Positions 23,901-34,245 of a DNA stretch of 64,000 bases are shown piece by piece; position 1 is the stretch's first letter; each line of letters opens with the position of its first letter. The DNA lies in the NCBI RefSeq assembly GCF_964355755.1, contig NC_092670.1, forward strand, positions 20,707,201 to 20,771,200, in the 5' to 3' direction. The notes beneath the pieces were generated by a model. That model was not told the origin of the DNA. It made no database searches and worked only from the letters and a program-made list of their open reading frames with translations. This stretch comes from Antedon mediterranea (taxonomy: Eukaryota; Echinodermata; Crinoidea; Comatulida; Antedonidae). Made by a program: the position numbers and the translations under genes.

Positions 23901-26817
23901 TTGATTTATAGTTTTGTTTTCTTTTAATATTTATTTTCTTGTTGAGTTTTGTTCATTTTCTTTTGATATATTTTGAAATATTATATTTTGAATTATGAAG
24001 TGTTATATTTGGTTAACACATTATTTCACATCGTAACAAAATATGCACAATAATAATGTATATTTTATTGTATCGTTGATAACCGTGGAAAAACATTTGA
24101 AATATAAATCAAATTAATGTTTACATTTTCTAAGTATTCTAAAACAGTATAACTAATAAGTAATAACATTGTCACATTGTGGTACAATAATTTAAATCAA
24201 CATTTGTATTCATACTAAACAGACCAACTGTAATATTTTACTGAATTTGTAGAAATTATTACTCTACTGTACTGTAGTATCATTGTTTACAACACCATGT
24301 AGTGTTACAGTCATACAGTATGAATGTACTGTATGTGACTATGATACATTTATAACATTTCAAATGTCCCTTTCTCAAATGCGAATTGTCCCTTTCTCAA
24401 TCTGAAATGTGCCTCTCTCAATTTTAAATTGTACCTTTATAAATTGTTCCTTTCTCAAATGTGAAATGTCCCTCTCTCAATTTTAAATTGTCCCTTTATA
24501 AATTGTCCCTTTCTCAAATGTGAAATGTCCCTTTCTCAAGAGTCAAATGTGAAATGTCCCTTTCTCAAATGTGACAATGACAATTCATTGTAGATTTAAT
24601 ATACATTTTAAGTTACACAGCTATAAATATATATTTATATATTTATATGAGTAGTATCTAAATTACATAGAGATTTGAACCCAGTTCCTAACTGTACATG
24701 TTTTTGTGTATTCAGGTGGACGTGTCCGTAGTTGGAAGAGAAGATGGTTCATTCTCACTGATAACTGCCTCTACTATTTTGAGTACACCCAAGATAAAGA
24801 ACCCAGAGGTATCATACCCCTGGAAAATTTAGACGTAAGAGAAGTCGAAGATAAAGGAAAACCAGTAAGTGTAAATTCGACATATAAATTTGATAACAGG
24901 AATTCTTTTAATTCTCAATAAAAGTACTAGATCTGATTTTTTTTTTTTAGTTTAGAACATTGAACAAAATGGTTGTTGGAGACCAAAGTCTAGTCTCATA
25001 TGAGACGCGTGTATTTATTGCATGTTGTGCACATATATGGTAATTTTAATTTTGTCTTTGCAGCATTCGTTTGAACTATTTGCGGCAGATGGTCGTGATG
25101 TTATCAAGGCCTGTAAAACAGACACAGATGGACGGGTTGTTGAAGGTAAGGTGGCCCGATTCATAACAATATATTCTTTATATTATCCAGCTTATCGTAA
25201 AAAACATTCATAAATTGTTTTGTGGCCCGATTTATAACAATATATTCCAGTATTATCCAGCTTATCGTAAAAAACATTCATAATTGTGTTGTGGCCCGAT
25301 TTATAACAATATATTATATTACCCAGCTTATCGTCAAAAACATTCATAAATTCTGTATTTGCCCGATTTATAACAATACATTCCAGTATTATCCAGCTTA
25401 TCGTAAAAAAACATTCATAATTGTGTTGATATTTGGCACCTTCGCTATCAGTATTTAAAGGAAGCTGCCCACAAAAGGAAATGGCCCTACGAACCCATGG
25501 TAATCAAATTGTTTTTGAAATTTATTTGTAGGTCGACATCAAATTTATCGAATGTCTGCAGGGACAGCTGAAGATAAACTTGACTGGATCAAAGCTATTA
25601 AGTGAGTTTTTCTTTCCTTTTTTTCAAAGTAAAACAAACTGTCTTTATCCCTTCCATCAGAAATATCTACACATATCAGATGATTAAAAACCCATTTATA
25701 TTATTGTCACGAGGCCATCTGTCTACCTATTACACAAATTAAAAAGGTCGAACTGATCATAATTTTGTAATTTGATCGTAAAATATAAAAAATATGGGTT
25801 GAAATGTATCTGCTCATGTCAATTGATAACTGTATTGTATTTCATTGGTAACACTAACCATGAACCTACCCGTATCGAAATGTACTAAACCATTTCAAGT
25901 TTTCTATCTGTTAAGACATGTAATCAAGTATTTTTATCGCCACATCTTAATCAGGTATCTTAGTGATGCCTCAGCCGATACTTAACGTCGGCACGAACAC
26001 GTTCTGCTCGTGTTTAATGCTTCTTGTTCGTCTTCAACCCCTATTTCAATTAGGATCTTATCTACTTGATAACGTTCGCAGCCTGTAAGTGGCTATCAAA
26101 TCCCGGTTGATCATTACTGTCCATCCGCAAGATCAACTACGATATTTGATCAAATGTCGGGATAAATATTGATACGTTTTAATAATTGATTTAGAGATTT
26201 TCGCTCTTTCGGTCAGCCATTAACAGATAAAATAGCAACATAACTAATGGAATGTTGCTCTGGGGTGAACAAACCATTTAACAAACATCCCATAAAATCA
26301 TCCTATCATAGTATAGTATATTAATGTATTCAGATTCTAGTTTGCTTACATGTGTAATATTCAAATCATGTTGAGTTACATTTGTGTGTAAAGCGCTGTC
26401 TACACTATCAAACTACTTTGACAAAAAAAGTGTGATGTGCCTATATATGGTAGTGATATACCCAAATATGGTAGTAATATGACATCATCATGTCCATATA
26501 TGGGCACATCACATTTTTGTTCACATAAAGTTTGATAATGTAGACAAAGCTTTACACTACAGTCATATTCTTGTTTATACAAGTTTAAAGTAATTGCAAG
26601 TGGGCAAGATTGGCTGTATCATTTCCTTTCTATGCTAAAAGTAATTGTAATGGCCTTGCCGTTGGTGCAATTTCTTGAATTTAATTTGACACATCTTATC
26701 TGTTTTGAAAATAGTCTCAAACTAATAATGTTCTTGTATATTTTCAGGGCAAGTATTAGCAGAGATCCATTCTATGACATGTTATGTGCTAGGAAGAAGA
26801 AAGCATCTAAGCAATAG
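2945..26817 (+). CDS. CYTH: Cytohesin (Arf guanine-nucleotide exchange factor), 13 exons, 450 aa
   Basis: Exons: 2945-3143, 10611-10684, 13625-13689, 16673-16742, 17642-17760, 19234-19314, 20567-20679, 21274-21422, 22057-22168, 24716-24864, 25064-25145, 25532-25601, 26748-26817. All junctions are GT-AG, phases agree, and the total is 1353 nt. After a 66-residue lineage-specific start come a coiled coil ([15 protein letters not shown]), a Sec7 domain, a PH domain and a basic tail (ARKKKASKQ). Sec7 shows the [12 protein letters not shown] loop with the catalytic glutamate and the MLNTSLHN motif. The PH domain shows [19 protein letters not shown], the phosphoinositide-binding segment. In known cytohesins Sec7 loads GTP on Arf1/Arf6 and PH plus tail recruit the protein to PIP3-rich plasma membrane. 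The ATG follows an in-frame stop. PH carries two glycines (QGGRV), the diglycine form. AATAAA lies at 26907-26912. The paralogue number cannot be assigned because invertebrates usually have one gene. Confidence 0.95.
3340..3545. repeat. GATGAAGTCTCCACTG minisatellite in cytohesin intron 1
   Basis: About ten tandem copies of an 18-24 bp unit with core GATGAAGTCTCCACT. Units differ mainly in the spacer (GCCGTG, GCCGGG, GGG). It is open on both strands, but only because unit lengths are mostly multiples of three. No start, splice or homology signal supports translation. Confidence 0.9.
5547..6190. mobile_element. Non-autonomous DNA transposon with terminal inverted repeats and TA target duplication
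   Basis: The left end reads CCGTATATTTCGGTGTATAA and continues to GTCGCAC; the right end at about 6165-6190 is its reverse complement. Both ends are flanked by TA (5545-5546 and 6191-6192), as expected of Tc1/mariner-like insertion. The module GTATAAGACGCACC recurs inside the left end (about 5571 and 5633) and in a variant near the right end (about 6117). No transposase ORF is present, so it is a 644 bp MITE-like element. It sits in cytohesin intron 1. Confidence 0.75.
9388..9554 (-). other. Possible antisense coding exon within cytohesin intron 1
   Basis: The minus strand is open through a segment with mixed, protein-like composition (SPENWP ... [16 protein letters not shown]). It is bounded by an AG at 9555-9556 and a good donor (GTAAGT) just below 9388. 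It resembles a real exon more than the surrounding ORFs do. The acceptor lacks a strong pyrimidine tract and no partner exons were found nearby. The family is not recognised. Confidence 0.25.
9641..9671 (+). CDS. CYTH: Candidate alternative first coding exon of cytohesin
   Basis: An ATG at 9641 opens a ten-codon exon ([10 protein letters not shown]) ending in g|GTGAGT, phase 1. That is exactly the phase needed to join the exon at 10611 (completing the D of DLTPEEL). The spliced product would be 394 aa, against about 400 aa for vertebrate cytohesins, which also begin with a very short peptide before the DLT(P/A)EER segment. The 2945 exon gives a longer, less typical N terminus. This suggests a second promoter inside intron 1. 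There is no transcript evidence here. Confidence 0.5.
10755..10993 (-). mobile_element. tRNA-derived SINE (family 1)
   Basis: Read on the minus strand, the head at about 10992-10925 has an A-box-like TGGCTTGGTGG and a B-box-like GAGTTTAAGTCCC spaced as in tRNA. A body of about 170 bp follows, ending near 10755 with CACCCTCAATAAATA. The head is too diverged for a functional tRNA. It is antisense to cytohesin, in intron 2. Confidence 0.6.
11061..11190. mobile_element. MITE family A, copy 1
   Basis: Inverted-repeat element with ends AAGCTCTGTCTACACTATCA and its near complement, flanked by TA on both sides. The internal part has the dyad GTGATGTGCCC ... GGGCACATCAC. In cytohesin intron 2. Confidence 0.75.
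14307..14489. repeat. Near-perfect 180 bp palindrome
   Basis: Two arms of about 85 bp, containing CAAATAATGAATGTTT and GGTGAATGATGAAAGG, are separated by about 13 bases near 14398. Only a few mismatches are visible. It is probably a fold-back element in cytohesin intron 3. Confidence 0.85.
17154..17507. repeat. Tandem duplication of about 175 bp in cytohesin intron 4
   Basis: Copies at about 17154-17325 and 17331-17507 share GCATTATTTTGTTCCATTTT, GATAGATGGTACTATTGCAC and AGAACAGTCAGTCTCATG in the same order with scattered differences. Confidence 0.8.
17759..17990. repeat. Duplicated 5' splice-site region after cytohesin exon 5
   Basis: The donor segment GGTAAGATAAGAAATATT at 17759-17776 recurs at about 17892-17910. 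Matching downstream words follow (ATGATTTATT, then GAACTC with AAAACAA), giving two diverged copies about 133 bp apart. The second copy is a decoy donor. Confidence 0.6.
20955..21055. repeat. Dispersed repeat family B (CTATTAAGRGGACA), copy 1
   Basis: Carries CCTTTGGGACACCCC and CTATTAAGAGGACACATTTT. Related pieces occur at about 53405-53515, 54770-54860, 56690-56835 and 57805-57945, all in introns. The family is probably MITE-like; clear ends were not resolved. Confidence 0.5.
21066..21218. mobile_element. MITE family A, copy 2 (right end missing)
   Basis: The left end AGATCTGTCTACACTA follows TA. The interior holds three to four tandem copies of CATATCACTACCATATTTGG. The right terminal repeat is absent. 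In cytohesin intron 7. Confidence 0.65.
22855..23250. repeat. Degenerate tandem repeats of about 85-90 bp in cytohesin intron 9
   Basis: Repeating units contain CATCCATTGTCCAGACATAA, TGAATATTAATTAA and GCTTCTTTGCTTTGCAACTT. The clearest two are at about 23045-23225, with weaker ones on the left side. Confidence 0.6.
24358..24572. repeat. AAATGTCCCTTTCTC minisatellite
   Basis: About ten short units of 17-25 bp alternate between AAATGTCCCTTTCTC and TTTTAAATTGTCCCTTTATA variants. It lies about 145 bp upstream of the first PH-domain exon (24716). Confidence 0.8.
25149..25430. repeat. Four tandem units of about 70 bp in cytohesin intron 11
   Basis: Each unit reads GCCCGATTTATAACAATA, TATTATCCAGCTTATCGT and AAAACATTCATAA. 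The array starts within a few bases of the donor of the 25064-25145 exon. Confidence 0.85.
26391..26552. mobile_element. MITE family A, copy 3
   Basis: TA-flanked; ends AAGCGCTGTCTACACTATCA and ATAATGTAGACAAAGCTT. It contains two copies of the ATGGTAGTGATAT subrepeat and a GGGCACATCAC dyad. In cytohesin intron 12. Confidence 0.75.
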
Positions 26818-29333
26818 AGACTATATCGGATCCACTGGAAAAACAATGTTCTGCCATGAATATGGAATTAACAATTCATGTGCATTATATGTGTGCGTCG
26901 CATGATAATAAAACCAATACCACATGACTTGGAGACTGTATCACATGAAAAACCAGTGGCTGTTTCAGATTATCAGCTGGTTTATGTTTGATTGGTCAAT
27001 TGCCATCACATGTCTAAATATGTTGTGTTGGTCTGAAGTACTTTCATTCAGAGCTTAGTTTAAGGGCAGTTGAGATAATGTGATATATTCCAGCATTTGC
27101 TGGTGGTGGATGCCTTGTACAACCATTCTTGGTTGCAGATAGCTTGCTGTACGAGTGTCCACTTCAGAAATGTGTTCATTCACAACATTCTTCAGAAAGC
27201 AACTTTGTTTCGTGAGATAAGATGAAAATAAAATTGCATTAACATGCAGCGAGTGATTGCTACAGATATGGTACATGCAGTGAGATATGATTGTACCACG
27301 GTTGGTACACCCTTCAAAGTGAAGAAACTAGAGCAGCACTCCAAAGCTCCCTAGCCTATTGAAAAAAACCATTTACAGCAGCTAAGGGGTTGCAATGCTG
27401 TTGCAGAAGAATTTCCAAATCTGATATGAAGAGAACTCATTTTTTGTTGTTAAATATTTGAAGAGATTACCGAAAGCTAAACATGAACTTAATTTTTAAT
27501 TTCAATTAACTTTTTGATGCATTACTGTTTGAGTAAATTTCACCGAAGTTGTTTAAAAAGCAGGACCCGACGTTTTATTAGCATTTTCGCAGCTATGGGG
27601 CAGGTTCCCCCTTTTTCTGAGTAGAGCTAAAGTGAAGCAAAATTTTATATTGAAAAAAAAAAAGAAAATTCAAGACTGAATGTTTTAAACTGTAATATAA
27701 AAACATTTTTTTTATTTGTTCATCAAGAATATAGTATGATATAATAAGTTATTTCAAACTGTTTTATTTGATTGCGACGATGCGATGTTTTAACCGTAGT
27801 CACTTTCTGTTGTTGGGTAACAACATTTTGACCTGTGGAGTCTAGATGACCTAATGTTTTTTTGGTGCATATCTGCATAATTGATACTCGTAAATAAGTT
27901 TGAGACGGTCAAATTATGCCGGAAAGAAAAACCATTCAACAAGAAATTCAATCTAAACACTCTGATGAATTAGTTATAAGGATAAAATATTTTTAATGTC
28001 TTTAGTTTTATGTAAATAATTTAGTGATGATGAAAAAAATATGATATCTAAATATTAATATAAGAACCATTATAAGACTCAGGTGTAGTGTTGTATATTA
28101 TTTTACACTGGTAATGAATTTCGTACATATTTTAAAAGTTGTTTAGACAATTAAATGTACAGCAGTTATGTTGAGCTGTAATAGCCTTCCATGGTTGTAT
28201 ATAAAGCTATAAAAATCTTTTGCAGTAACTGAGCCGGTAATGTCAGTAGAATAACTTTAGCATATTACCTTAACCAATGGAGTTAATTCTAACAAGTTTT
28301 GTTGGTTTCTAAGTTCAAACTAACAAATTTAATATGACCAATAATGGTGCCTAGATTTTCCAAAATAGCACTCTAACTCTGAGGGGATTATTTTAATAAC
28401 AGACATTATAGGTGCATTTTGGGTTCTTTTTCCCCACTTGTTTTGTAGCCTATTTACATTTGAAAAAGTAACGGTACAGATTTTAAACTTACTGTAGATA
28501 ATAATTATTTCCGATAAGTAATTAAAATTAATTTTTATCTTACTGTACATTGCTCTCTTAATATTTAACATTTAAGAAATGGGTATTATTAATTCTAGTA
28601 TATTATTATATGGTACAATTTCAACTTCCTTTAATACTGTATTAATAATCAATGGCATGCCGCAATTTTTACAACATTAGTGTTACAGTTTTAATATAAA
28701 TTAAAAACATTAAAATTATAATAAGTATAGAAAACTTTTTATTTATATATTATACAGAGAAAAACAATGTAAACATTTTAATTTGCGTTATTTGTAAGGA
28801 AACACCAAAATATATTAGAATTTATACATGGTCGCATTCAACAAATTGAGCTATGAACTCTGACCTTCCAAAATGGCTTCCTTATTATGTCATATGCCCA
28901 CCATGAACTAATGTACAATAGCACAGCACTACATAAATAATGGTACAAAAAAAAGAGAATTTGAATTATTTTGAATAAATATTACACTGACAATTGTAAT
29001 TCATAAAGTTTGTATTTTATTAAGTAGGTTTTATATACATTAACATTTTCACTACACCTAGTATCTTTGAAATCCAGAGTTTTTCAGTTTAAACTTTAAT
29101 TCATGACTCCTAACGTAGCATCTTTTAAAGATACTTGACCATCATTAATACTGTATTTATTTTCTGTTTCATTATGTGCATGGTATAGAAACAAATTGTA
29201 CTTCATCTCCAATACTCCCAAGTATTTTATGATTGAGTAGAATATAAAAATGCTGGCTGGAGTAAGCCATCCAAATTACTGCTTTTTTAGATGCAATTCT
29301 GATAGAATGTCGTTCTGGTAGTTATTGCACCTT
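26818..29333. other. Convergent spacer between cytohesin and COQ7: 3' UTRs, no gene
   Basis: Follows the cytohesin stop. An AATAAA at 26907-26912 is the first candidate polyadenylation signal. Several TTTATT (AATAAA on the minus strand), for example at about 29155, could serve COQ7. Only short random ORFs are present. 27000-27400 is less AT-rich and may still be 3' UTR. Confidence 0.5.
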
Positions 29334-31846
29334 TCATACTCTCTCAGCAACCCAGACAGCCACCCTGCAGCCAGCCTTTATAGCCTCAGTTAATCCTAGA
29401 TAAAGGGGTGCCTAAAAAAATAACATAAACGTACGAAACTAAATTAAGATTCGTTAAATAATGTCTAAGCTAACATTATTCTTGCACATAAATTATATAC
29501 AACATTTTTTCATTCATAATCATAATACTGTATCCCATTTGCATTTATCTTTAATTCTGTTTCTTTAGCTTATTGCCAATTTCAGTATGGTTATTGCATT
29601 TTTTAAATCATTTCAATTTAAAGAGTGAGTGGCCAAGCAGTTAAGACAGTGGAACCGTAATCCATAGCCATAACATCGGGCAGGGGTTCGAGGCACACTC
29701 GCTCCATGGTTCTGGTGGTAGGGGCTATAAACAGTAGGTCCAGTGTATGCATATTGCTCGTGTGCACTTTAAAGAACCTAGTACATCTTTCGAGACGAGT
29801 AGGGGGTTACCCCAGTGTACTAGTTCACACACTGTCGTGGACAGGCGTAATGGTGCCGTAGTTGGCTGCTGATGACACAATGTGACCCTTAGGGGAGTCC
29901 ACAGCACTTGATTTTCATTTGAACCCAGTACACTTCTCAACATCTTCGCTCCCAGCTTCTACAAGTCACCAAAGGTCACTCACCTTCTCAGCATCGTGCT
30001 CCAGTCCAGTGTCATGGTGATGCTGTTCATCGTCTCGGAACTTTTTTAATATTTTGAGCAACTCTTCATGCTTCTCAGGGTCATCTTCTAATAGTTGTCG
30101 TATTTGACTTGGAAAAACAATACAATTTTAAATATTTTACTTTCATTTGAAAAACTATGATTTCTTTAACTGTACACCATCTGTTTGTTGGATTATTGTA
30201 ATATTTATTTTAGCGAGAGAGTAGCATCGCCAAGGGTTCAACGCTCACTTGCTCCATTGTTCTGGTGGTATAACGAGTCTTCTCGGATAAGGACTATAAA
30301 CCGTAGGTCCAGTGTACACATCTAGCTCATGTGCACTTTCAAGATAAGTAGGGGGTTACTAGTACACACACAGCCACTGTAACAAACTCATAGTACTATA
30401 CCCTGGGCCCTCTGGGAGAAAAGTCTTTGACTGAAGAGGTTGCCCAGTTGATTATTTCCTCCTTGTTTTCATGATACAGCTCATCATCTTTGGTTTTACA
30501 ATTCAGGCTTTTGTTTTATGGCAACCTAAAACTTATATAAATTATGCATTACGTCATTTGTCAAAGTTATTGTCTGCAAATCGAAAGGTTCTTATTTATT
30601 TCCTTACTCCATATTAAGACTTACTCATTGTAATGTTCACCAATAACAGATTCTACAGCTACAGTGCAGGCCATAGCGCCCTCTTTGCCCAGTAGTGCAC
30701 TCCCGGCTCCTTTAAAAATAACATTGTACCATATTATTATATGGTAGCTATTGAACCATAGGTACATAAGAATACAATGCCAGTGGTCGTATTCACCAAT
30801 CACACTTAAGTGAGATATTTCCCTTAAATATTAAGTATTTCACTTAACTCAATAAATATTTAAATATTTCCCATAAATTGTATTAACTTAATTTTAAGGC
30901 CACTTAAATATGGCCACTGGAATTTAGTTTCTGTAGTGAAAAGTGGAGCAGTCTATCTGCATAACATAAGTTACCCATAGAAACTTTATTGAAGCCAAAT
31001 CCGCTAAAGTAAAAATCACAGTACCTAATGAAAAAGCTGCAACATTCCAAAATGGCAGTAGGGCTGTTGGTCGCACTCGATACTCTGGCATCAGTTTCTC
31101 AAAAGTTTCTAAATGTTCTTTCTCCTGATCCCACATTTCCTAAAACAAGAAATTAATTTGGGTGTGATAAATTGTTCGGTGTCGGTTTCCTGTACCGTCA
31201 TGAATATTTGTTACCCCTACATTGATGTACATATACCAACAAGGTGATGCATGATATTCTGTTGGATTGAAGTTACAGAACTGAAAAGGGTAAGTTTGCT
31301 TTAACTTTTTTATATTTTTGTACTTCTTTGGAAAACAATGGGCATGAACCCGGGTTCTGATCGGTTGGTTAAAAAACCCTTGTATGTATTTTCGCACTGC
31401 GGTAATAGTTATCAACTTGTCATTCAGCTGGTTGGTTAAGGGGTTGGTTGTGGATTTGACTACCGGATGACGTTTTTTGTCTTTCCTCACCATGTCGTTT
31501 ACTCATCATTGCCTAAGGGGATATTTTTTTTGGGGGGGGGGGGGGGTGGTTAAGCTATCATGGGATTTTTACGCAAGTGAGGACCAAACACAATGCAATG
31601 AGTGTTCATTATGTATGTCATCTCCTCTACCTTTATAACAGGTCCAACATCTGTATTGCCCAGGACTGCCATTTGTCCTGCATATATTCGATCGGCACCA
31701 AGTTCTCCAGCATGGTCAACTCGTATTATACGTGATATTAGCTGGTCTGTGGTTAATCCTGCGGAAGAGGAAGCTTGACGAAAGGCAATGGCGGCTATTT
31801 GAGATCGGATCAGCTTACTGGTTACTACTTTTGGAAGGCGATTCAT
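29334..31846 (-). CDS. COQ7: COQ7, 5-demethoxyubiquinone hydroxylase, mitochondrial; 5 exons, 205 aa
   Basis: Exons in transcript order: 31846-31631, 31139-31025, 30709-30625, 30107-29984, 29411-29334; 618 nt, phases consistent, TGA stop. COQ7 is a diiron enzyme on the inner mitochondrial membrane that hydroxylates demethoxyubiquinone in the penultimate step of ubiquinone synthesis. Visible signatures are [32 protein letters not shown] (E..H ligand pair), [15 protein letters not shown], and [18 protein letters not shown] (second E..H pair). The N-terminal 35 residues are rich in Arg/Ser/Ala and lack acidic residues, like a mitochondrial targeting peptide. Length is close to the usual 210-220 aa. 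The frame stays open a little upstream of the ATG toward a possible acceptor, so an upstream 5' exon is possible. Introns 3 and 4 each carry a SINE. Confidence 0.96.
29622..29905 (+). mobile_element. tRNA-derived SINE (family 2), fuller copy
   Basis: The head at 29622-29705 has an A-box-like GAGTGGCCAAGCAGTTAAGA and a B-box-like GGGGTTCGAGGCAC, reminiscent of tRNA-Leu/Ser. The body contains TAGGTCCAGTGTATGCA, GTGCACTTTAAAGAACC and TTTCGAGACGAGTAGGGGG. It is antisense to COQ7 in intron 4. Confidence 0.7.
30212..30375 (+). mobile_element. tRNA-derived SINE (family 2), 5'-truncated copy
   Basis: Shares with 29622-29905 the words CTCCATTGTTCTGGTGGT, ACTATAAACCGTAGGTCCAG, CATGTGCACTTT and AAGTAGGGGGTTAC. 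The head is reduced to a degraded B-box region. In COQ7 intron 3. Confidence 0.65.
31532..31546 (+). repeat. 15-base G homopolymer
   Basis: An uninterrupted run of 15 G follows an 8-T run. It is in COQ7 intron 1, so the COQ7 transcript carries C. Likely length-polymorphic. Confidence 0.9.
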
Positions 31847-32245
31847 ATCTTTTATATTTTCAAAACCTAGAAAATGTATGAAATATTATAACATTTAATA
31901 ATATTAATAAACCTTTGTATTATCATCTACACACAAGTTACAATGAGTTACTACTGCTAGGCCTACGCCCTCCACTGCCTAGCTAACCAGTATACTAGCC
32001 TAGGCTAGTAGTACGGACAGTATTCACAGAGGCCTTCTAAATAGGCTGGCCTAGGCTAGGCCTGGCCCTACTAGGTAGGAGTAGTAGTAGGCCTAGAGGC
32101 CCTAGCTAGGCCTAAATAATAATAAATACTATTACCGAATTATTAAAGAGTTTTCTTCATTCGAATGAAAGTTGAATAACATTAGAAAAGTATAAATGTA
32201 TACACCATATTAATTATTAAAACTCTAAACTAAATTTTATTTTTG

Positions 32246-32356
32246 ATGGGCGCAGACATCTTTTTTATTCATTAGAGAGGGCGCTATATAAATCTAACAT
32301 GGCTGCTTTCATGGGCGCAGCCATCTTGAATAATATTAGAGGGCGCTATACATCAT
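32246..32356 (-). promoter_or_regulatory. Duplicated promoter-like element upstream of COQ7 with YY1-like cores
   Basis: Two adjacent imperfect copies of TGGGCGCAG(A/C)CATCTT followed within about 20 bases by AGAGGGCGCTATA (about 32249-32296 and 32311-32354). On the minus strand the second reads AAGATGGCTGCGCCC, close to the YY1 consensus typical of TATA-less housekeeping promoters. It lies 400-500 bases upstream of the COQ7 ATG. Confidence 0.4.
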
Positions 32357-33084
32357 AGCATAACCATAATGTATTGCTCTGCCATTTGCTGCAGCTACAC
32401 TGAATGCAATTTTTAGCGTTCTTTTTAAAATATATATTTTAGTTCTTTATTAATTAAATTAATATTCTTTAATTTGAAGTAATTTTGAAATAATTTGATT
32501 GGTCGATTGTTTACAAAAGACAATTATGAATCATACATCTACTTATATTTTCTCTATCACACAATAGCTGTATCTCAATGTACACTGCTCCGCTAAACCC
32601 ACGCGGTTATTTGGCAAGGGTATAGTCACGCCTGAATTAGTAACTTGTTTGAATGAATAGAACGTATTGTTTCTATACAACTCTACAATATGGATTCATT
32701 GTTTGAATATAAAGTGAATTCACCTCTTTTTAAACACTCGGCGTACGACAAAAACCTAGTCACATTCAACCTGTAGTCTGTGGATTGGAGGTACCACCGG
32801 TACACCCAAAAAAGCTGAGAATTAAGAGGCAACTTCGGAATAGGTAAGACAAAATACAATTTTCAGTAATCAAGCAAATTATTAAGGAACTTTTAAAAAC
32901 ATTAAAAGGACAAGTTATTAAATTTCAAATAAAGAGTTCAATTAGGTCACAATTCACTTTTTTTCCTAATAGACGTGACCTCAATTACATATTTAGTTAC
33001 TGTATTTTTTTGTCACGTAATTAATTTGAACAACGGTTCTAATCTAGTTTCAAATGTGTATATATTCACCGTTACGTTGAGAAT

Positions 33085-33312
33085 ATTATATTTTGCTGGC
33101 CATATTTTTTTTGGTAATTATACAAAACCGTTCGTTTTTGCCTTTTTATTTTTGTTTCTTTACATTCGTTGTACTTTATTATATTCACCATTACGTACAA
33201 ATTATTCAACTAAATTTTGCTGGCCAAAACTTAATACGTAACTATATAAAAATCCATTCGTTTTTGCATTTTTATTTTCGTTTCTTTACATTCGTTGTAC
33301 TTTCTCATAGGC
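33085..33312. repeat. Tandem duplication of about 120 bp
   Basis: TTTTGCTGGCC, CATTCGTTTTTGC and TTTCTTTACATTCGTTGTAC recur in order about 122 bp apart, in the spacer between COQ7 and the membrane-protein gene. Confidence 0.75.
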
Positions 33313-34245
33313 AAATACAATAGACCTTATTTTCGCTTTCACTTTAAATCTTACGTAATAAAAAAAACTAAATAAAACGAATATAGAAATACACATTTTA
33401 AATCCAAGGTATTCAAAATACCCCCGGCTTATTCATCCATTAATATAGTATGTAACCATCGATGCGTTGAACTTTCGTAATAGTTGGTCGTCGTGGTATA
33501 TTGTTTCACAACAATTCAAAAAAAATATCAATATATAAATTCCATAACTATAGTGGCATAAAAAGGACCAACAAAAAGAAATTAAGAAACATTTTTAAAT
33601 ATCTCTTTTAAAAATTCCACCTTACCATTTAAGAAATGTGTTTCTCGGTTTCTTTTTCTTTGTATTGTCATTTGTTTGCATCATTTCTAAAATTATAACC
33701 TTTGTTTCACATTAAAAAATATTTTAATTATCCTTTTCCTTCCCATTTAAAAACTCCATACTATCAAATAAAGCCAATTTAACATTGCCATTTGCAATGT
33801 GATGTATTTTTTTGCTTTGTTGTTTTATTGTCTTAATTATGCCAAGCAAAACCAATTATAAAGTGGACCAAAACCATTTCTTGAATTTCATTGAGTCTTG
33901 TATAATAATTCTATAAAGCATCCATTTAAAACAATTTAAACATGTATTTTGGTTTTAGCACAACAAAACAAAGAACCATTGTTTTTATTATTGCCTAATG
34001 ATGCCTTTTGTTATAGAAATCATTACAACTTGTCTGGACAATGTTTTGTGATTAAAAAAAACCCAACATATGCATCTCTGTATTTAGAGTTTACGTAGAC
34101 ATAATGCCCACTAATGTTTGCTAGTGTACACTTGCAAAGTCTGTCAACTACTAACTAACTACACTATCAAACGTTGAAAAACTTTTCCTGTCAAAAACTG
34201 AGTTTCAAACAAGTTTGCCATGGAGTGTAGAATAGGGTTTGCTCA

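Noticed and set aside
29622-29705. tRNA-Leu/Ser-like sequence
   Set aside because: Box A and box B are recognisable but the acceptor and anticodon stems do not pair convincingly and SINE body follows, so it is a SINE head rather than a tRNA gene.
31140-31493. 117-codon minus-strand ORF between COQ7 exons 1 and 2
   Set aside because: It abuts the exon 2 acceptor but is removed by a clean GT-AG intron giving a normal COQ7; the translation matches nothing I know and contains GGTTGGTTAA repeats at the DNA level.
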